34,107 bases of DNA from Pseudomonadota bacterium (GCA_023391815.1 JAEWAF010000054.1:1-34107); one strand, 5' to 3'. Counted from the stretch's first letter, positions 15,535 to 22,972 are shown. Translations and numbers: made by a program. Notes: generated by a model not told the origin, from the letters alone.

Positions 15535-16224
15535 TCACGTTGATAACAACACAGCGAACAATCCCAGCCAGACCAGCAGCAGGTAGTGCCAGTAGACCGA
15601 GGTGAGCTCGACGCTCAGACGCACGTCGATCAGCTCCACGTTTTTGCGCACCGAGCGCGCGAGCGTGCGCGCCCATACGAACAGTCCGCCCATCAGGTGC
15701 AATCCATGTACCGCGGTGAGCACATAGAAGAATGCGACCGCGGGATTCAAGGGCGAGAACAGCGGTGAATAACGAATCTCTCGCCAGGCGAGCAGCTGAC
15801 CGACGAGAAACGCCAACGTCAGCAGACCCGCTGCAAACAATCGCAGCCGAGTCGGCTCGACCTCGCCGCGCGAGACCGCCGCCCGCGCCGATTGCATGGC
15901 GACGCTGCCAAAGATCAGCAGCGCGGTGTTGACCCAGAGAATGGAAGGATCGCGAATCGATTGCCAATCGCTGGCCGCCATCGCGCCGTGGCCGGCGTGC
16001 TCGCCCATCCGCATGTAGTACGCGGACAGGAACAAACAAAACAGCGAGGTGACGACCGCAAGGAAAATCCACAAGCCGACACGCTTCGCCGAAACGGCGA
16101 AGGCCGGCTTCTCGGACACGCCTGCCGCCGGCGTCTCCCACGATTTGGCGCGCAGCTTGGTAACGAGCACCGCCCAAACAGCAATGCCCGTGGCCAGCGC
16201 GAGATATGCAACGGTCAGGCTCAT
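15535..16224 (-). CDS. Cytochrome c oxidase subunit III-like protein, first paralogue of the alternative oxidase
   Basis: A 229-residue membrane protein of the subunit III superfamily, more diverged than its neighbour. Visible signatures are 'VGLWIFLAVVTSLFCLFLSAYYM', 'FFYVLTAVHGLHLMGGLFVW' and the C-terminal 'SVYWHYLLLVWLGLFAVL' (family pattern pieces). An extra N-terminal hydrophobic helix (about 4-22) precedes a linker with 'ETPAAG'. Its ATG overlaps the stop of the 91-residue ORF upstream in an ATGA arrangement, and 13 bases separate it from the next subunit III gene. Pairs of subunit III genes are known in alternative cox operons such as coxMNOP of Bradyrhizobium japonicum; the comparison is from memory of that arrangement. 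Confidence 0.9.
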   Translation of the reverse strand: MSLTVAYLALATGIAVWAVLVTKLRAKSWETPAAGVSEKPAFAVSAKRVGLWIFLAVVTSLFCLFLSAYYMRMGEHAGHGAMAASDWQSIRDPSILWVNTALLIFGSVAMQSARAAVSRGEVEPTRLRLFAAGLLTLAFLVGQLLAWREIRYSPLFSPLNPAVAFFYVLTAVHGLHLMGGLFVWARTLARSVRKNVELIDVRLSVELTSVYWHYLLLVWLGLFAVLLST

Positions 16225-16496
16225 GACCGCGGCCTCGCGGACTGCTGCCGCATCAGCGGGCTATCGATTCGCGATGCCCGCTCTTGAGATATGCCCAGAC
16301 GATGCGGTCGACCGATCATGTCCAGGGCCTGCCACTGGCTCATGTCCGGAGACGACTGCCAGTGGCTCATCAACGGAAACGAGAGCCATTGGCTCATGAC
16401 CAAGGACGAGTGCAACCGGCTCACGACCGGACAAGACATGCCGGCTCGTGCAGGAAGACGCCGGCTACTATCGACACGAGACGGAGTGCAGCTCAT
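16221..16496 (-). CDS. Unknown 91-residue protein with 9-residue tandem repeats, inside the oxidase operon
   Basis: Not recognised. The frame starts with an ATG that overlaps the subunit I stop (TCAT at 16493-16496, ATGA on the coding strand) and ends in a TGA that overlaps the subunit III start (16221-16224). It thus fills the gap exactly with translational coupling at both ends. The product is basic and Ser-rich, with no transmembrane segment. Its middle holds four 9-residue units of the form S-x-P-x-M-S-[QH]-W-x, encoded by a 27-bp tandem repeat at 16330-16437. The opposite strand is also open through the repeat and gives a [CS]-[HQN]-W-L-M unit, so strand cannot be proved. The operon strand and the two overlaps favour the minus frame. 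It could also be a non-coding spacer. Confidence 0.45.
   Translation of the reverse strand: MSCTPSRVDSSRRLPARAGMSCPVVSRLHSSLVMSQWLSFPLMSHWQSSPDMSQWQALDMIGRPHRLGISQERASRIDSPLMRQQSARPRS
16330..16437. repeat. 27-bp tandem repeat, four units
   Basis: Four consecutive 27-base units start at 16330, 16357, 16384 and 16411. Each contains a core like TGCCAxTGGCTCATG followed by a variable GA-rich part. The first three are closest and the fourth has diverged (CGG for TGG, ACG for ATG). The period is a multiple of three, so both strands keep frame through the array. It lies between the subunit I and subunit III genes of the alternative oxidase. Confidence 0.88.
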
Positions 16497-18262
16497 GTCG
16501 GCACTCCATGCTCTCGCCCGGCGGGCACCTTTTCGGATTGCGGCACGTTCTGAGGAATGAAGTCCTCCGGTGCACCGGGCACGCTGTAGTCATAAGCCCA
16601 CCGATGGACTTCGGGCAGATCCTTGCCCCAGTTGCCATGCTTCGGGGGCGTTTCCGGCGTTTGCCATTCCAGAGTCGTCGCTCTCCAGGGATTCGGATCC
16701 GCGACCGGCCCTTTGAAATACGAATGGATCAAGTTGTACAGGAACACCAGCTGCGTGGCCGCGACGATCATTGCCGAGATCGAGATCCACTGATTCGCTT
16801 CATGCACCGACGGCGGAATGAACTGAATCGCGTCGGTATAACCGTAGTACCGACGCGGCACGCCCAGAATGCCCATGTAGTGCATCGGCAAGAAGATCGC
16901 GTACGCACCGAGGAAGGTCATCCAGAAATGAAACTTGCCAAGGCGCTCGTCGAACATGCGCCCGGTGATCTTGGGGTACCAGTGATAAATGGAACCGAAC
17001 ACCACCAGGATCGGCGACACGCCCATCACCATGTGGAAATGCGCGACCACGAAGTACGTGCCCGAGAGCGGTACGTCCACCGTCACGTTGCCAAGAAACA
17101 AACCGGTCAAGCCGCCGTTGATGAACGTGAAGATGAAGCCGATGGCGAACAGCATCGGCACGGTGAGATGCACGTCGCCGCGCCAGATCGTCAGCACCCA
17201 GTTGTAGACCTTGATGGCGGTCGGTACCGCGATGATCAGCGTCGTGGTCGCGAAGAAAAAGCCGAAGTAAGGATTCATGCCGCTCACGTACATGTGGTGC
17301 GCCCACACGACGAAGCTCAGGCAGCCGATCGCCAGAATCGCCCACACCATCATGCGATAGCCGAAGATGTTACGACGGGCGTGCGTGCTGATCAGATCGG
17401 ACACGATGCCGAACGCCGGCAGCGCGACGATATAAACCTCGGGATGGCCGAAGAACCAGAACAGATGCTGAAACAGCAGCGGGCTGCCGCCGGTGTGCAC
17501 GGTCTGCTGGCCCATCGATGACACGGCGGGCATGAAGAAGCTGGTGCCGATCAGCGAGTCCAGCGCCATCATGATCGCGGAAACGAACAACGCCGGAAAC
17601 GCCAGCAGGCCGAGGATGGAGGCCATGAAGATGCCCCACACTGATAGCGGCATGCGCATGAACGTCATGCCGCGACAGCGGGCTTGCAGCACCGTCGTCA
17701 CATAGTTGAGGCCGCCCATGGTGAACGCGACGATGAAAATCGCCAGCGACGCGAGCATGCAGATGATGCCCCAGCTCGCGCCCGGAGTGCCCGGTAGCAC
17801 CGCTTGGGGCGGATAGAGTGTCCATCCGGCGCCCGTCGGACCGCCCGGCACGAAGAATCCGGCGACCAGCACTAGCACGGCGAGCAGATAAAACCAGAAG
17901 CTGAGCATGTTCATGTACGGGAACACCATGTCCCGCGCGCCCAGCATGAGCGGAATGAGATAGTTGCCGAAGCCGCCCAGGAACAGCGCCGTCAGCAGAT
18001 AGATCACCATGATCATGCCGTGCATGGTGATGTACTGGTAATAGTCCTGCGGAGCGATGATGCGGAACGTGTCCGGAAAGCCCAGCTGGAGTCGCATCAG
18101 CACCGACATGGTCAGTGCCACCAGCCCGATGCTGATGGCCACCACGGCGTACTGTACGGCGATGACCTTGTGATCCTGGCTCCAGATGTACTTGCGAATG
18201 AAACTCTGCGGATCGTGCAGGGCGTGTTCGTGATCGCGATCGGCGATTGCTACAAAAGCCAT
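16493..18262 (-). CDS. ctaD: Cytochrome c oxidase subunit I of the alternative (diheme subunit II) oxidase
   Basis: Catalytic haem-copper subunit of 589 residues, 12 or more transmembrane helices. The ATG at 18262 is chosen over a GTG six bases upstream because GGAG lies 9 bases before it. Low-spin haem and CuB ligands are in 'ITMHGMIMV', 'FFGHPEVYIVALPAFG', 'VWAHHMYVSG' and 'VVAHFHMVMG'. The HPEVY glutamate marks a type A1 D-channel, the aspartate and first asparagine of 'GARDMVFPYMN' are present, and the K-channel lysine is in 'AVPTAIKVYNW'. It is clearly diverged from the second subunit I in this window (23710-25308), so it is not a recent duplicate. The C-terminal tail is soluble and proline-rich. 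Encoded 36 bases after subunit II. Confidence 0.96.
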   Translation of the reverse strand: MAFVAIADRDHEHALHDPQSFIRKYIWSQDHKVIAVQYAVVAISIGLVALTMSVLMRLQLGFPDTFRIIAPQDYYQYITMHGMIMVIYLLTALFLGGFGNYLIPLMLGARDMVFPYMNMLSFWFYLLAVLVLVAGFFVPGGPTGAGWTLYPPQAVLPGTPGASWGIICMLASLAIFIVAFTMGGLNYVTTVLQARCRGMTFMRMPLSVWGIFMASILGLLAFPALFVSAIMMALDSLIGTSFFMPAVSSMGQQTVHTGGSPLLFQHLFWFFGHPEVYIVALPAFGIVSDLISTHARRNIFGYRMMVWAILAIGCLSFVVWAHHMYVSGMNPYFGFFFATTTLIIAVPTAIKVYNWVLTIWRGDVHLTVPMLFAIGFIFTFINGGLTGLFLGNVTVDVPLSGTYFVVAHFHMVMGVSPILVVFGSIYHWYPKITGRMFDERLGKFHFWMTFLGAYAIFLPMHYMGILGVPRRYYGYTDAIQFIPPSVHEANQWISISAMIVAATQLVFLYNLIHSYFKGPVADPNPWRATTLEWQTPETPPKHGNWGKDLPEVHRWAYDYSVPGAPEDFIPQNVPQSEKVPAGREHGVPT

Positions 18263-18298
18263 CGACACACACTCCTTCTACATGTTCTGGAACGCCTT

Positions 18299-19651
18299 CT
18301 ATAAGGTCCGGATGTAATCGAGCACGTCGGCGACGGCCTGGTCGTCGGGCAGCACCTTCGCCATCGATCTCATCTGCGCGCCGTTGAAATCTTGTGGATG
18401 TCCGCCGCGAATGCCGTCTCGGAAGTGCTGTAACTGGCGCGCCATGTACCAGTCGCTCATGTTCGCCAGGCGCGGCGCGTTGGTCGCCCACACGCCCTTG
18501 GCGTCGCTGCCATGGCAGGCGGAGCAGGTTTCATACAACTTCTTACCGTGCACCGGATCGCCCACCACGCTGGCCGGCGGGCGGACTTCCGGCAGCGTCT
18601 TGATGTAAGCAACAACGTTTCGAACCGCCGTGTCGTCGGCGAGCATGGACGCGAACGGAATCATCTGTTTCGCGAACGTGTCCTGATCGTTCGAGCCGCG
18701 CACGCCGGCCTTGAAACTATGGATCTGGCGCATGAGGTACCAGTCCGCTTGTCCGCTGAGCTTCGGCGCATTCAGCTCGCGATTGCCTTCAGCCTTCGCG
18801 CCATGACAGGCGGTGCATGGCGCGAACAACGCTTGCCCCGCGACCGGATCGCCCTTGGCCGTTGCAAACGTTTTGCCGAACGTCGGCTGTGCATCGAGCC
18901 ACTTCGTGAAGTCATCCTGCGTGTCCACGACGACGCGGCCCCGCATGGCGAAGTGAGCGACTCCGCACAGCTGCTCGCAAAGCACGTCGAATTCGCCGGT
19001 GCGCGTGGGCGTGAACCAGAAATGCGTGACCATGCCGGGCACCATGTCCATCTTCACGCGAAACTGCGGCACGGCGAATTGATGATTCACATCCTTCGCG
19101 CGCAACAGCATCTTCACCGGCTTGTCGATGGGCAGATGCAGCTGCGGATTCTGAATCAGCACATCGTCCTGCCCGGCCGGATCGTTCGGATCCATGCCGA
19201 ATGGATTGTCGACGCTGATCAGATTGGCGGCGGACGCGCCGAGCTTGCCATCCTTGCCGGGGAATCGATAAGCCCAGGCCCACTGTTGACCGAGCACCTC
19301 GACCTCGGAGGCATCGCTCGGCACCGTCACGAACTTGGCCCACACCGACAAGCCCGGCGCGAGCATCGCGGCGATGCCGACCGAGGTGATGCCGGTCAGC
19401 CACCATTCGAGCTTCTTGTTCTCCGGCTCGTAGTGAGCTTTGTTGCCCTTACGATGCCGGTATCGAATGATGCAGTAGGCAAGGAACAGGTTCACCGCGA
19501 CGAACACGATGCCCGTCACCCAGAAGGTTACGTCCACCGTCGAATCCACCGTGTTCCAGTTGGAGGCGATGGGCGTGAACCACCACGGGCTCAGGAAATG
19601 AAACAACACCGTGGCCACTACGAGAACGATCAGCGCGATCGCTATCACCAT
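18299..19651 (-). CDS. coxB: Cytochrome c oxidase subunit II fused to two cytochrome c domains (caa3/cccaa-type)
   Basis: Protein of 450 residues. Three hydrophobic segments (about 1-20, 41-62 and 87-105) are followed by a CuA cupredoxin domain with all ligands: H190, C225, E226, C229, H233 and M236. Two cytochrome c domains follow: the first with C279-T-A-C282-H283, the second with C376-S-A-C379-H380. Each is followed by a similar 'ADWYLMRQ'/'SDWYMARQ' segment and a plausible axial Met ('AKQM', 'GAQM'). The two haem domains are internal duplicates. Electrons would pass from haem c to CuA and then to subunit I, so an external cytochrome c may dock differently. A GGGGAG Shine-Dalgarno precedes the ATG. 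This is the first oxidase gene of the second set. Confidence 0.96.
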   Translation of the reverse strand: MVIAIALIVLVVATVLFHFLSPWWFTPIASNWNTVDSTVDVTFWVTGIVFVAVNLFLAYCIIRYRHRKGNKAHYEPENKKLEWWLTGITSVGIAAMLAPGLSVWAKFVTVPSDASEVEVLGQQWAWAYRFPGKDGKLGASAANLISVDNPFGMDPNDPAGQDDVLIQNPQLHLPIDKPVKMLLRAKDVNHQFAVPQFRVKMDMVPGMVTHFWFTPTRTGEFDVLCEQLCGVAHFAMRGRVVVDTQDDFTKWLDAQPTFGKTFATAKGDPVAGQALFAPCTACHGAKAEGNRELNAPKLSGQADWYLMRQIHSFKAGVRGSNDQDTFAKQMIPFASMLADDTAVRNVVAYIKTLPEVRPPASVVGDPVHGKKLYETCSACHGSDAKGVWATNAPRLANMSDWYMARQLQHFRDGIRGGHPQDFNGAQMRSMAKVLPDDQAVADVLDYIRTL

Positions 19652-19704
19652 TGGCGGCTCCCCTCGTCGATGCTCTGCAGCTCACGAATACGGGTGCTGT
19701 GTCG

Positions 19705-20268
19705 TCAGGCTCTGGATACGGTGCGTGGTGCCACCCGGTCGACGCTGGCGAATGGATTGACGCAGTGGGAGTCGATGGCGACCAGTTCGGCGTCCATGTG
19801 ACGCTCGTCCATCATCTTGCGGACGGTTGCTTCCTGGTGCCTGCGCACGTAAACCAGGATGAGATATTTGCCGGCCGCGATATCGTCGTGGAATCGCGCC
19901 AGTTTTTTGTTCTCGGTGGCGATGCCGGTCAGGCCGCCTTCCCACGCGCCGAACAACGTCGCGGCGCCGACCAGGAGTGCGTAGACCAGGCTGGGGATTT
20001 CGAAGTCGGGGCCGAGGGGTTTGAAGTACATCAGCAGCGCGACGCCGATCAGACCGGCGACGAACCCGAGCGCGGCGCCGATGAAACCGTCCCGGACGAT
20101 GTCCAGCGTTTCCAGGTAGTTGGAGGAATGGATCTGCTGCTTCTTGAGGCCGCACTCGTCCTTGGAGACTACGTGCAGGTAGAAATCTTCGACGCCCACG
20201 GCATGCAGATCATCGGAAACGTCCTGAGTGCTCTTCAGCGTCGACGTCAGATAGTAGATGCATTTCAT
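19705..20268 (-). CDS. Unknown membrane protein with glycine-zipper helices, first gene of the second oxidase run
   Basis: Not recognised by name. The protein has 187 residues. An N-terminal soluble part (1-58) looks like an alpha/beta fold ('KCIYYLTSTLKSTQDVSDDLHAVGV'-like start with alternating strands and helices). Two hydrophobic segments follow (about 61-82 and 92-116), both rich in glycine spaced as in glycine zippers ('GFIGAALGFVAGLIG'; 'GAATLFGAWEGGLTG'). A C-terminal soluble part then has 'GKYLILVYVRRHQEATVRKMM', again ferredoxin-like. This plan resembles stress-associated proteins of the YflT/DUF1269 type, but the match is only by look. It is encoded 53 bases upstream of the diheme subunit II, with a 123-base gap behind it that probably holds the promoter. 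Confidence 0.8.
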   Translation of the reverse strand: MKCIYYLTSTLKSTQDVSDDLHAVGVEDFYLHVVSKDECGLKKQQIHSSNYLETLDIVRDGFIGAALGFVAGLIGVALLMYFKPLGPDFEIPSLVYALLVGAATLFGAWEGGLTGIATENKKLARFHDDIAAGKYLILVYVRRHQEATVRKMMDERHMDAELVAIDSHCVNPFASVDRVAPRTVSRA

Positions 20269-20391
20269 GGCAAGCCCCCTTCAGCTGCGAAAGTAATCGA
20301 GCGTTACGCGATACCTCTTTATTCGAAATCAGTCGTCGCGCGAGGAAATGCCGTGGCGCATTCCTTCGCTAGCGGCAGGAGTTTGTCACAG
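20269..20391 (-). promoter_or_regulatory. Likely promoter region of the alternative oxidase operon
   Basis: A gap of 123 bases upstream of the 187-residue protein gene separates it from the assembly gene transcribed before it. It is AT-richer than its surroundings around 20,320-20,335 (AATAAAGAGGTAT on the coding strand). No pair of -35/-10 hexamers stands out and no FNR or CRP consensus is visible, so the start point is not called. Confidence 0.35.
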
Positions 20392-21006
20392 TTATCCGAT
20401 ATGCGACAGCTTCAATAATTTCTTCAGATCTTCCAGCAGCCCTTTCTGCGGTGCGTCAGGCTCGTATTTCATCATCAGATTGCCGAGCGGATCGACCAGA
20501 TAAATGCGTCCGCGAGTGGCGGCCTGCGCTGCATCCGGAAATGTTTCTAACAATGTGCGGCCGGCGGGGTTGTCGATGCGCCCGAGCAACAGGCCGCTTT
20601 GTTCAGCGTCCAGATAAGCCTGATCGCAGCAGTTGCCGGTAACGAGAAACACTCGTTGAACGCGATCCATCTTGTCGCCGAGCGCGAGTCTCGTTTGACG
20701 CATCAACGTAAGGGCTTCCCGACAGCGCGCATCACAAGCGCCATCGCCGATGAACACCATGCTCCACTTGCCGCGCAGAGCATCCGCTGCAAGTTTTTGA
20801 TCCGTCGCGCCGGGCAGCTCCACCTCGGGCAGCGGCACGGCGGGGTGAATCAGATCGCCCTTGTTGGTGGTGCCTTCCGGCCGAATGCCCAAGCCGTAGT
20901 ACAAGAGGAACGCCAGCGCGAGCGGAGCGAAGAAGGCACCCACCAGGATCCAGATCTGCTTGCGTGGCCGGAGGCCCGGCGAGGTGTGTTCAGCGGGGCG
21001 ATTCAT
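20392..21006 (-). CDS. Membrane-anchored thioredoxin-like oxidase assembly protein (PA0111-like)
   Basis: Protein of 204 residues with one N-terminal transmembrane helix (about 17-38) and a periplasmic thioredoxin-like domain. The motif 'GDGACDARCREAL' gives a CxxxC pair (C91, C95), the spacing used by SCO copper chaperones. A second cysteine pair occurs in 'TGNCCDQ'. The end 'IYLVDPLGNLMMKY' matches the strand with the cis-proline region of SCO-like proteins. A homologous gene stands between SURF1 and ctaA in Pseudomonas. A role in delivering copper or reducing CuA cysteines is likely by family and place, not shown. It overlaps the SURF1 gene by 17 bases. Confidence 0.85.
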   Translation of the reverse strand: MNRPAEHTSPGLRPRKQIWILVGAFFAPLALAFLLYYGLGIRPEGTTNKGDLIHPAVPLPEVELPGATDQKLAADALRGKWSMVFIGDGACDARCREALTLMRQTRLALGDKMDRVQRVFLVTGNCCDQAYLDAEQSGLLLGRIDNPAGRTLLETFPDAAQAATRGRIYLVDPLGNLMMKYEPDAPQKGLLEDLKKLLKLSHIG

Positions 21007-21745
21007 CTGTTGCCTTCTTGGTACGGAAGCCGGTGATTACGAAAAGAATGACGGCCGCGACGGCGAATGCGAACCATTGCACGGCGTAGCCGATGTGCCG
21101 CTCGGGCCGGAAGCCGAGATGCGCTTCCCAGATCCGCTCGTAGCCGTCGGGTTGTGAAGCATCGAGCAACAGCAATCCGGGAAGAAGCTTGTGCCCCAAC
21201 TGCTCCGCCAGTGCCGAGTGCTCCGGGAAACTCAGCACACGCGGCCACGGAGCCTTCGCATCGATGGACGGCGTCGCGAGTTTCAGCCCGGCTCGAGGTA
21301 ACTCGTCGATGGTGCCCGTGATCGTGCGTGGGTCCGTGCCCACCGGAACGTCGGGCAACTGACTGCGAGAACTGCCCAGCGGCAACCATCCTCTGTCCAC
21401 CAACAGCCAGCCGGCGGATGTTTCGAACGGCGTGACCACCCGATAACCCGGCTGGCCCGTGTGCGACGGCATGTTATCCAGCAATATCTGATGAGCCGGA
21501 TCGAAGCGGCCGGAGACGGTGACTCGTTGATACCTGGGCAAGCTGTCGGCGTTCCGCGGAGTGATCTCGACCTGCGTCTTCTGCGCGGTCGCGTACTGAT
21601 CGAGCAATGCCTGCTTTTGTTCAGCCCGACCCAGCTGCCAGAAGCCGAGCCAGATGAAGAACGCCACGCCGAACAAGGTCAGGGCCGCGCCGAACATGCT
21701 CGGGCGCCAGACGCGGGTCTTCGGCGTTGTGTCGGTGGGGCTCAC
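20990..21745 (-). CDS. SURF1 family oxidase assembly protein
   Basis: Inner-membrane protein of 251 residues that helps insert haem A into subunit I. Two transmembrane helices stand at the ends (about 17-37 and 222-244), around a periplasmic domain. Signatures are 'FWQLGRAEQKQALL' in the first part, 'GYRVVTPFETSAGWLLVDRGWLP' in the middle (family pattern) and 'HIGYAVQWFAFA' at the end. The start is a GTG without a clear Shine-Dalgarno; an internal ATG at residue 17 is an alternative but would remove the cytoplasmic tail. It overlaps the next gene by 17 bases and is divergent from the DUF2909 gene with 44 bases between. Confidence 0.93.
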   Translation of the reverse strand: MSPTDTTPKTRVWRPSMFGAALTLFGVAFFIWLGFWQLGRAEQKQALLDQYATAQKTQVEITPRNADSLPRYQRVTVSGRFDPAHQILLDNMPSHTGQPGYRVVTPFETSAGWLLVDRGWLPLGSSRSQLPDVPVGTDPRTITGTIDELPRAGLKLATPSIDAKAPWPRVLSFPEHSALAEQLGHKLLPGLLLLDASQPDGYERIWEAHLGFRPERHIGYAVQWFAFAVAAVILFVITGFRTKKATDESPR

Positions 21746-21789
21746 GATATACTGGGTGCGACCCGTATAGGTCGGATCAGGAGAGTGCC
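21727..21789 (+). promoter_or_regulatory. Possible promoter and ribosome binding site of the DUF2909 gene
   Basis: A TATACT hexamer (21748-21753) is a near-consensus -10 box. A weak -35 candidate TTGTGT (21727-21732) lies at a short 15-base spacing. AGGAG at 21779-21783 stands six bases before the ATG at 21790 and decides that start over a longer frame. The -10 call is moderate and the -35 call is weak. Confidence 0.35.
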
Positions 21790-21990
21790 ATGGTCAAGTT
21801 CTTCGTTATCGCCTGCCTGGTCGCCATCGTGCTCAGCATGGCTTCCGGCCTGTTCTATCTGGTCACCGATAAGGGTACGTCGAAGAAGATGGTCAATGCG
21901 CTGTCGATACGCGTCGGGCTGTCCGTGCTGCTGTTCGTCCTGCTGATGCTGGCGTGGTCGCAGGGCCTGATCACGCCGAAAGGGATGTAA
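21790..21990 (+). CDS. DUF2909 family twin-transmembrane protein
   Basis: A 66-residue membrane protein with two hydrophobic helices (about 3-23 and 40-59) joined by a short basic loop ('TDKGTSKKMVNALSIRVG'). DUF2909 proteins are encoded beside SURF1 and subunit III in gammaproteobacterial oxidase clusters, and this gene is in just that place, on the opposite strand. Its function is unknown; the constant position suggests a role in oxidase assembly. The ATG is preceded by AGGAG six bases away. Confidence 0.9.
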   Translation: MVKFFVIACLVAIVLSMASGLFYLVTDKGTSKKMVNALSIRVGLSVLLFVLLMLAWSQGLITPKGM

Positions 21991-21995
21991 CAAGT

Positions 21996-22029
21996 AAAAA
22001 GGCCGCCGCGTTCATCTGAAGCGGCGGCC
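21996..22029 (-). terminator. Intrinsic terminator of the canonical aa3 oxidase operon
   Basis: A 9-bp perfect stem GGCCGCCGC/GCGGCGGCC (22001-22029) encloses an 11-base loop. On the minus strand it is followed directly by five T residues (21996-22000). It lies 58 bases after the cox3 stop, so it should end that operon. On the plus strand, just after the DUF2909 stop, no T run follows, so termination there would be weaker. Confidence 0.85.
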
Positions 22030-22087
22030 CCGGGAAACCGCGGAGCGCTGATCCGTTGCCGGCGCGCTCCGCCAGGTGCATGGCTGC

Positions 22088-22972
22088 TTACAGCCAGTAC
22101 ACGAACACGAACAGGCCCAGCCACACCACGTCGACGAAGTGCCAGTACCAGGCCACGCCTTCGAACGCGAAGTGGTGCGTCGGCGTGAAGTGCCCCTTCA
22201 GGCAACGCAGCCAGATCACGACCAGCATGATCGCGCCCATGGTGACGTGGAAGCCGTGGAAACCGGTCAGCATGAAGAACGTCGAGCCGTAGATGCCCGA
22301 GGTCAGCTTCAGGTTGTAGTGCTGATACGCCTCGATGTACTCGTGCGCCTGCAGGTACACGAACAGGAAGCCCAGCAGGAAGGTCGCCGCCAGGAAGATG
22401 TTCAGCACGGCGCGATTGCCGGACTTGATGGCATGGTGCGCGATGGTGATGGTCACACCCGAGGTCAGCAGGATCGCGGTGTTGATCGCCGGCAGACCGA
22501 ACGCGGGAATCACGTCGAAGTCGCCGCCGACATTGCCCGGACCGTCGGTCGGCCAGGCCGCTTCGTAGTTGTCGCCGCGAATGATCTTGGTCAGCGCGCG
22601 AGTGCCTTCGCCGCCCAGCCACGGCACCGAGAAGTTACGTGCGTACCACAGCGCGCCGAAGAACGCCGCGAAGAACATGACTTCGGAGAAGATGAACCAC
22701 ATCATGCCCATGCGGAAGGAGCGGTCCACCGCGTCATTGTAGAAGCGGCCTTCGCTCTCCTTGATCACGGCGCCGAACCAGCCGGCGAACATGAACAGCA
22801 GGATGCCGAAGCCGACCGTCATCACCCACGGGCCGGCCTGAGCGTGGTTGAGCCACAGCGCGCCTCCGCCCACGGTCGTGAACAGCGCGATCGAGCCGAC
22901 CAGCGGCCACGGACTACTGTGTGGAACGTAATACTTCTCGGACGGCGCGTGCGTGGTCTGTGCGTGGGCCAT
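22088..22972 (-). CDS. ctaE: Cytochrome c oxidase subunit III (canonical aa3)
   Basis: Seven-helix membrane subunit of 294 residues, the full mitochondrial-like length. The N-terminus 'EKYYVPHSSPWPLVGSIALF' is typical. The helix III signature 'RMGMMWFIFSEVMFFAAFFGALWYA' (family pattern) and the conserved 'QAHEYIEA' are present, as are 'FFMLTGFHGFHVTMGAIML' and the C-terminal 'AWYWHFVDVVWLGLFVFVYW'. The conserved acidic residue lies in 'AHEY'. It is the last gene of the canonical operon, 45 bases after ctaG and followed by an intrinsic terminator. It is much longer than the two subunit III paralogues of the second oxidase. Confidence 0.97.
   Translation of the reverse strand: MAHAQTTHAPSEKYYVPHSSPWPLVGSIALFTTVGGGALWLNHAQAGPWVMTVGFGILLFMFAGWFGAVIKESEGRFYNDAVDRSFRMGMMWFIFSEVMFFAAFFGALWYARNFSVPWLGGEGTRALTKIIRGDNYEAAWPTDGPGNVGGDFDVIPAFGLPAINTAILLTSGVTITIAHHAIKSGNRAVLNIFLAATFLLGFLFVYLQAHEYIEAYQHYNLKLTSGIYGSTFFMLTGFHGFHVTMGAIMLVVIWLRCLKGHFTPTHHFAFEGVAWYWHFVDVVWLGLFVFVYWL

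Noticed and set aside
14419..19651. Quinol (bo3-type) or cbb3 oxidase for the second set
   Set aside because: The CuA ligands and fused haem c domains in subunit II show a cytochrome c-type enzyme. Subunit I has the A1-type HPEVY motif and there is no CcoO or CcoP gene.
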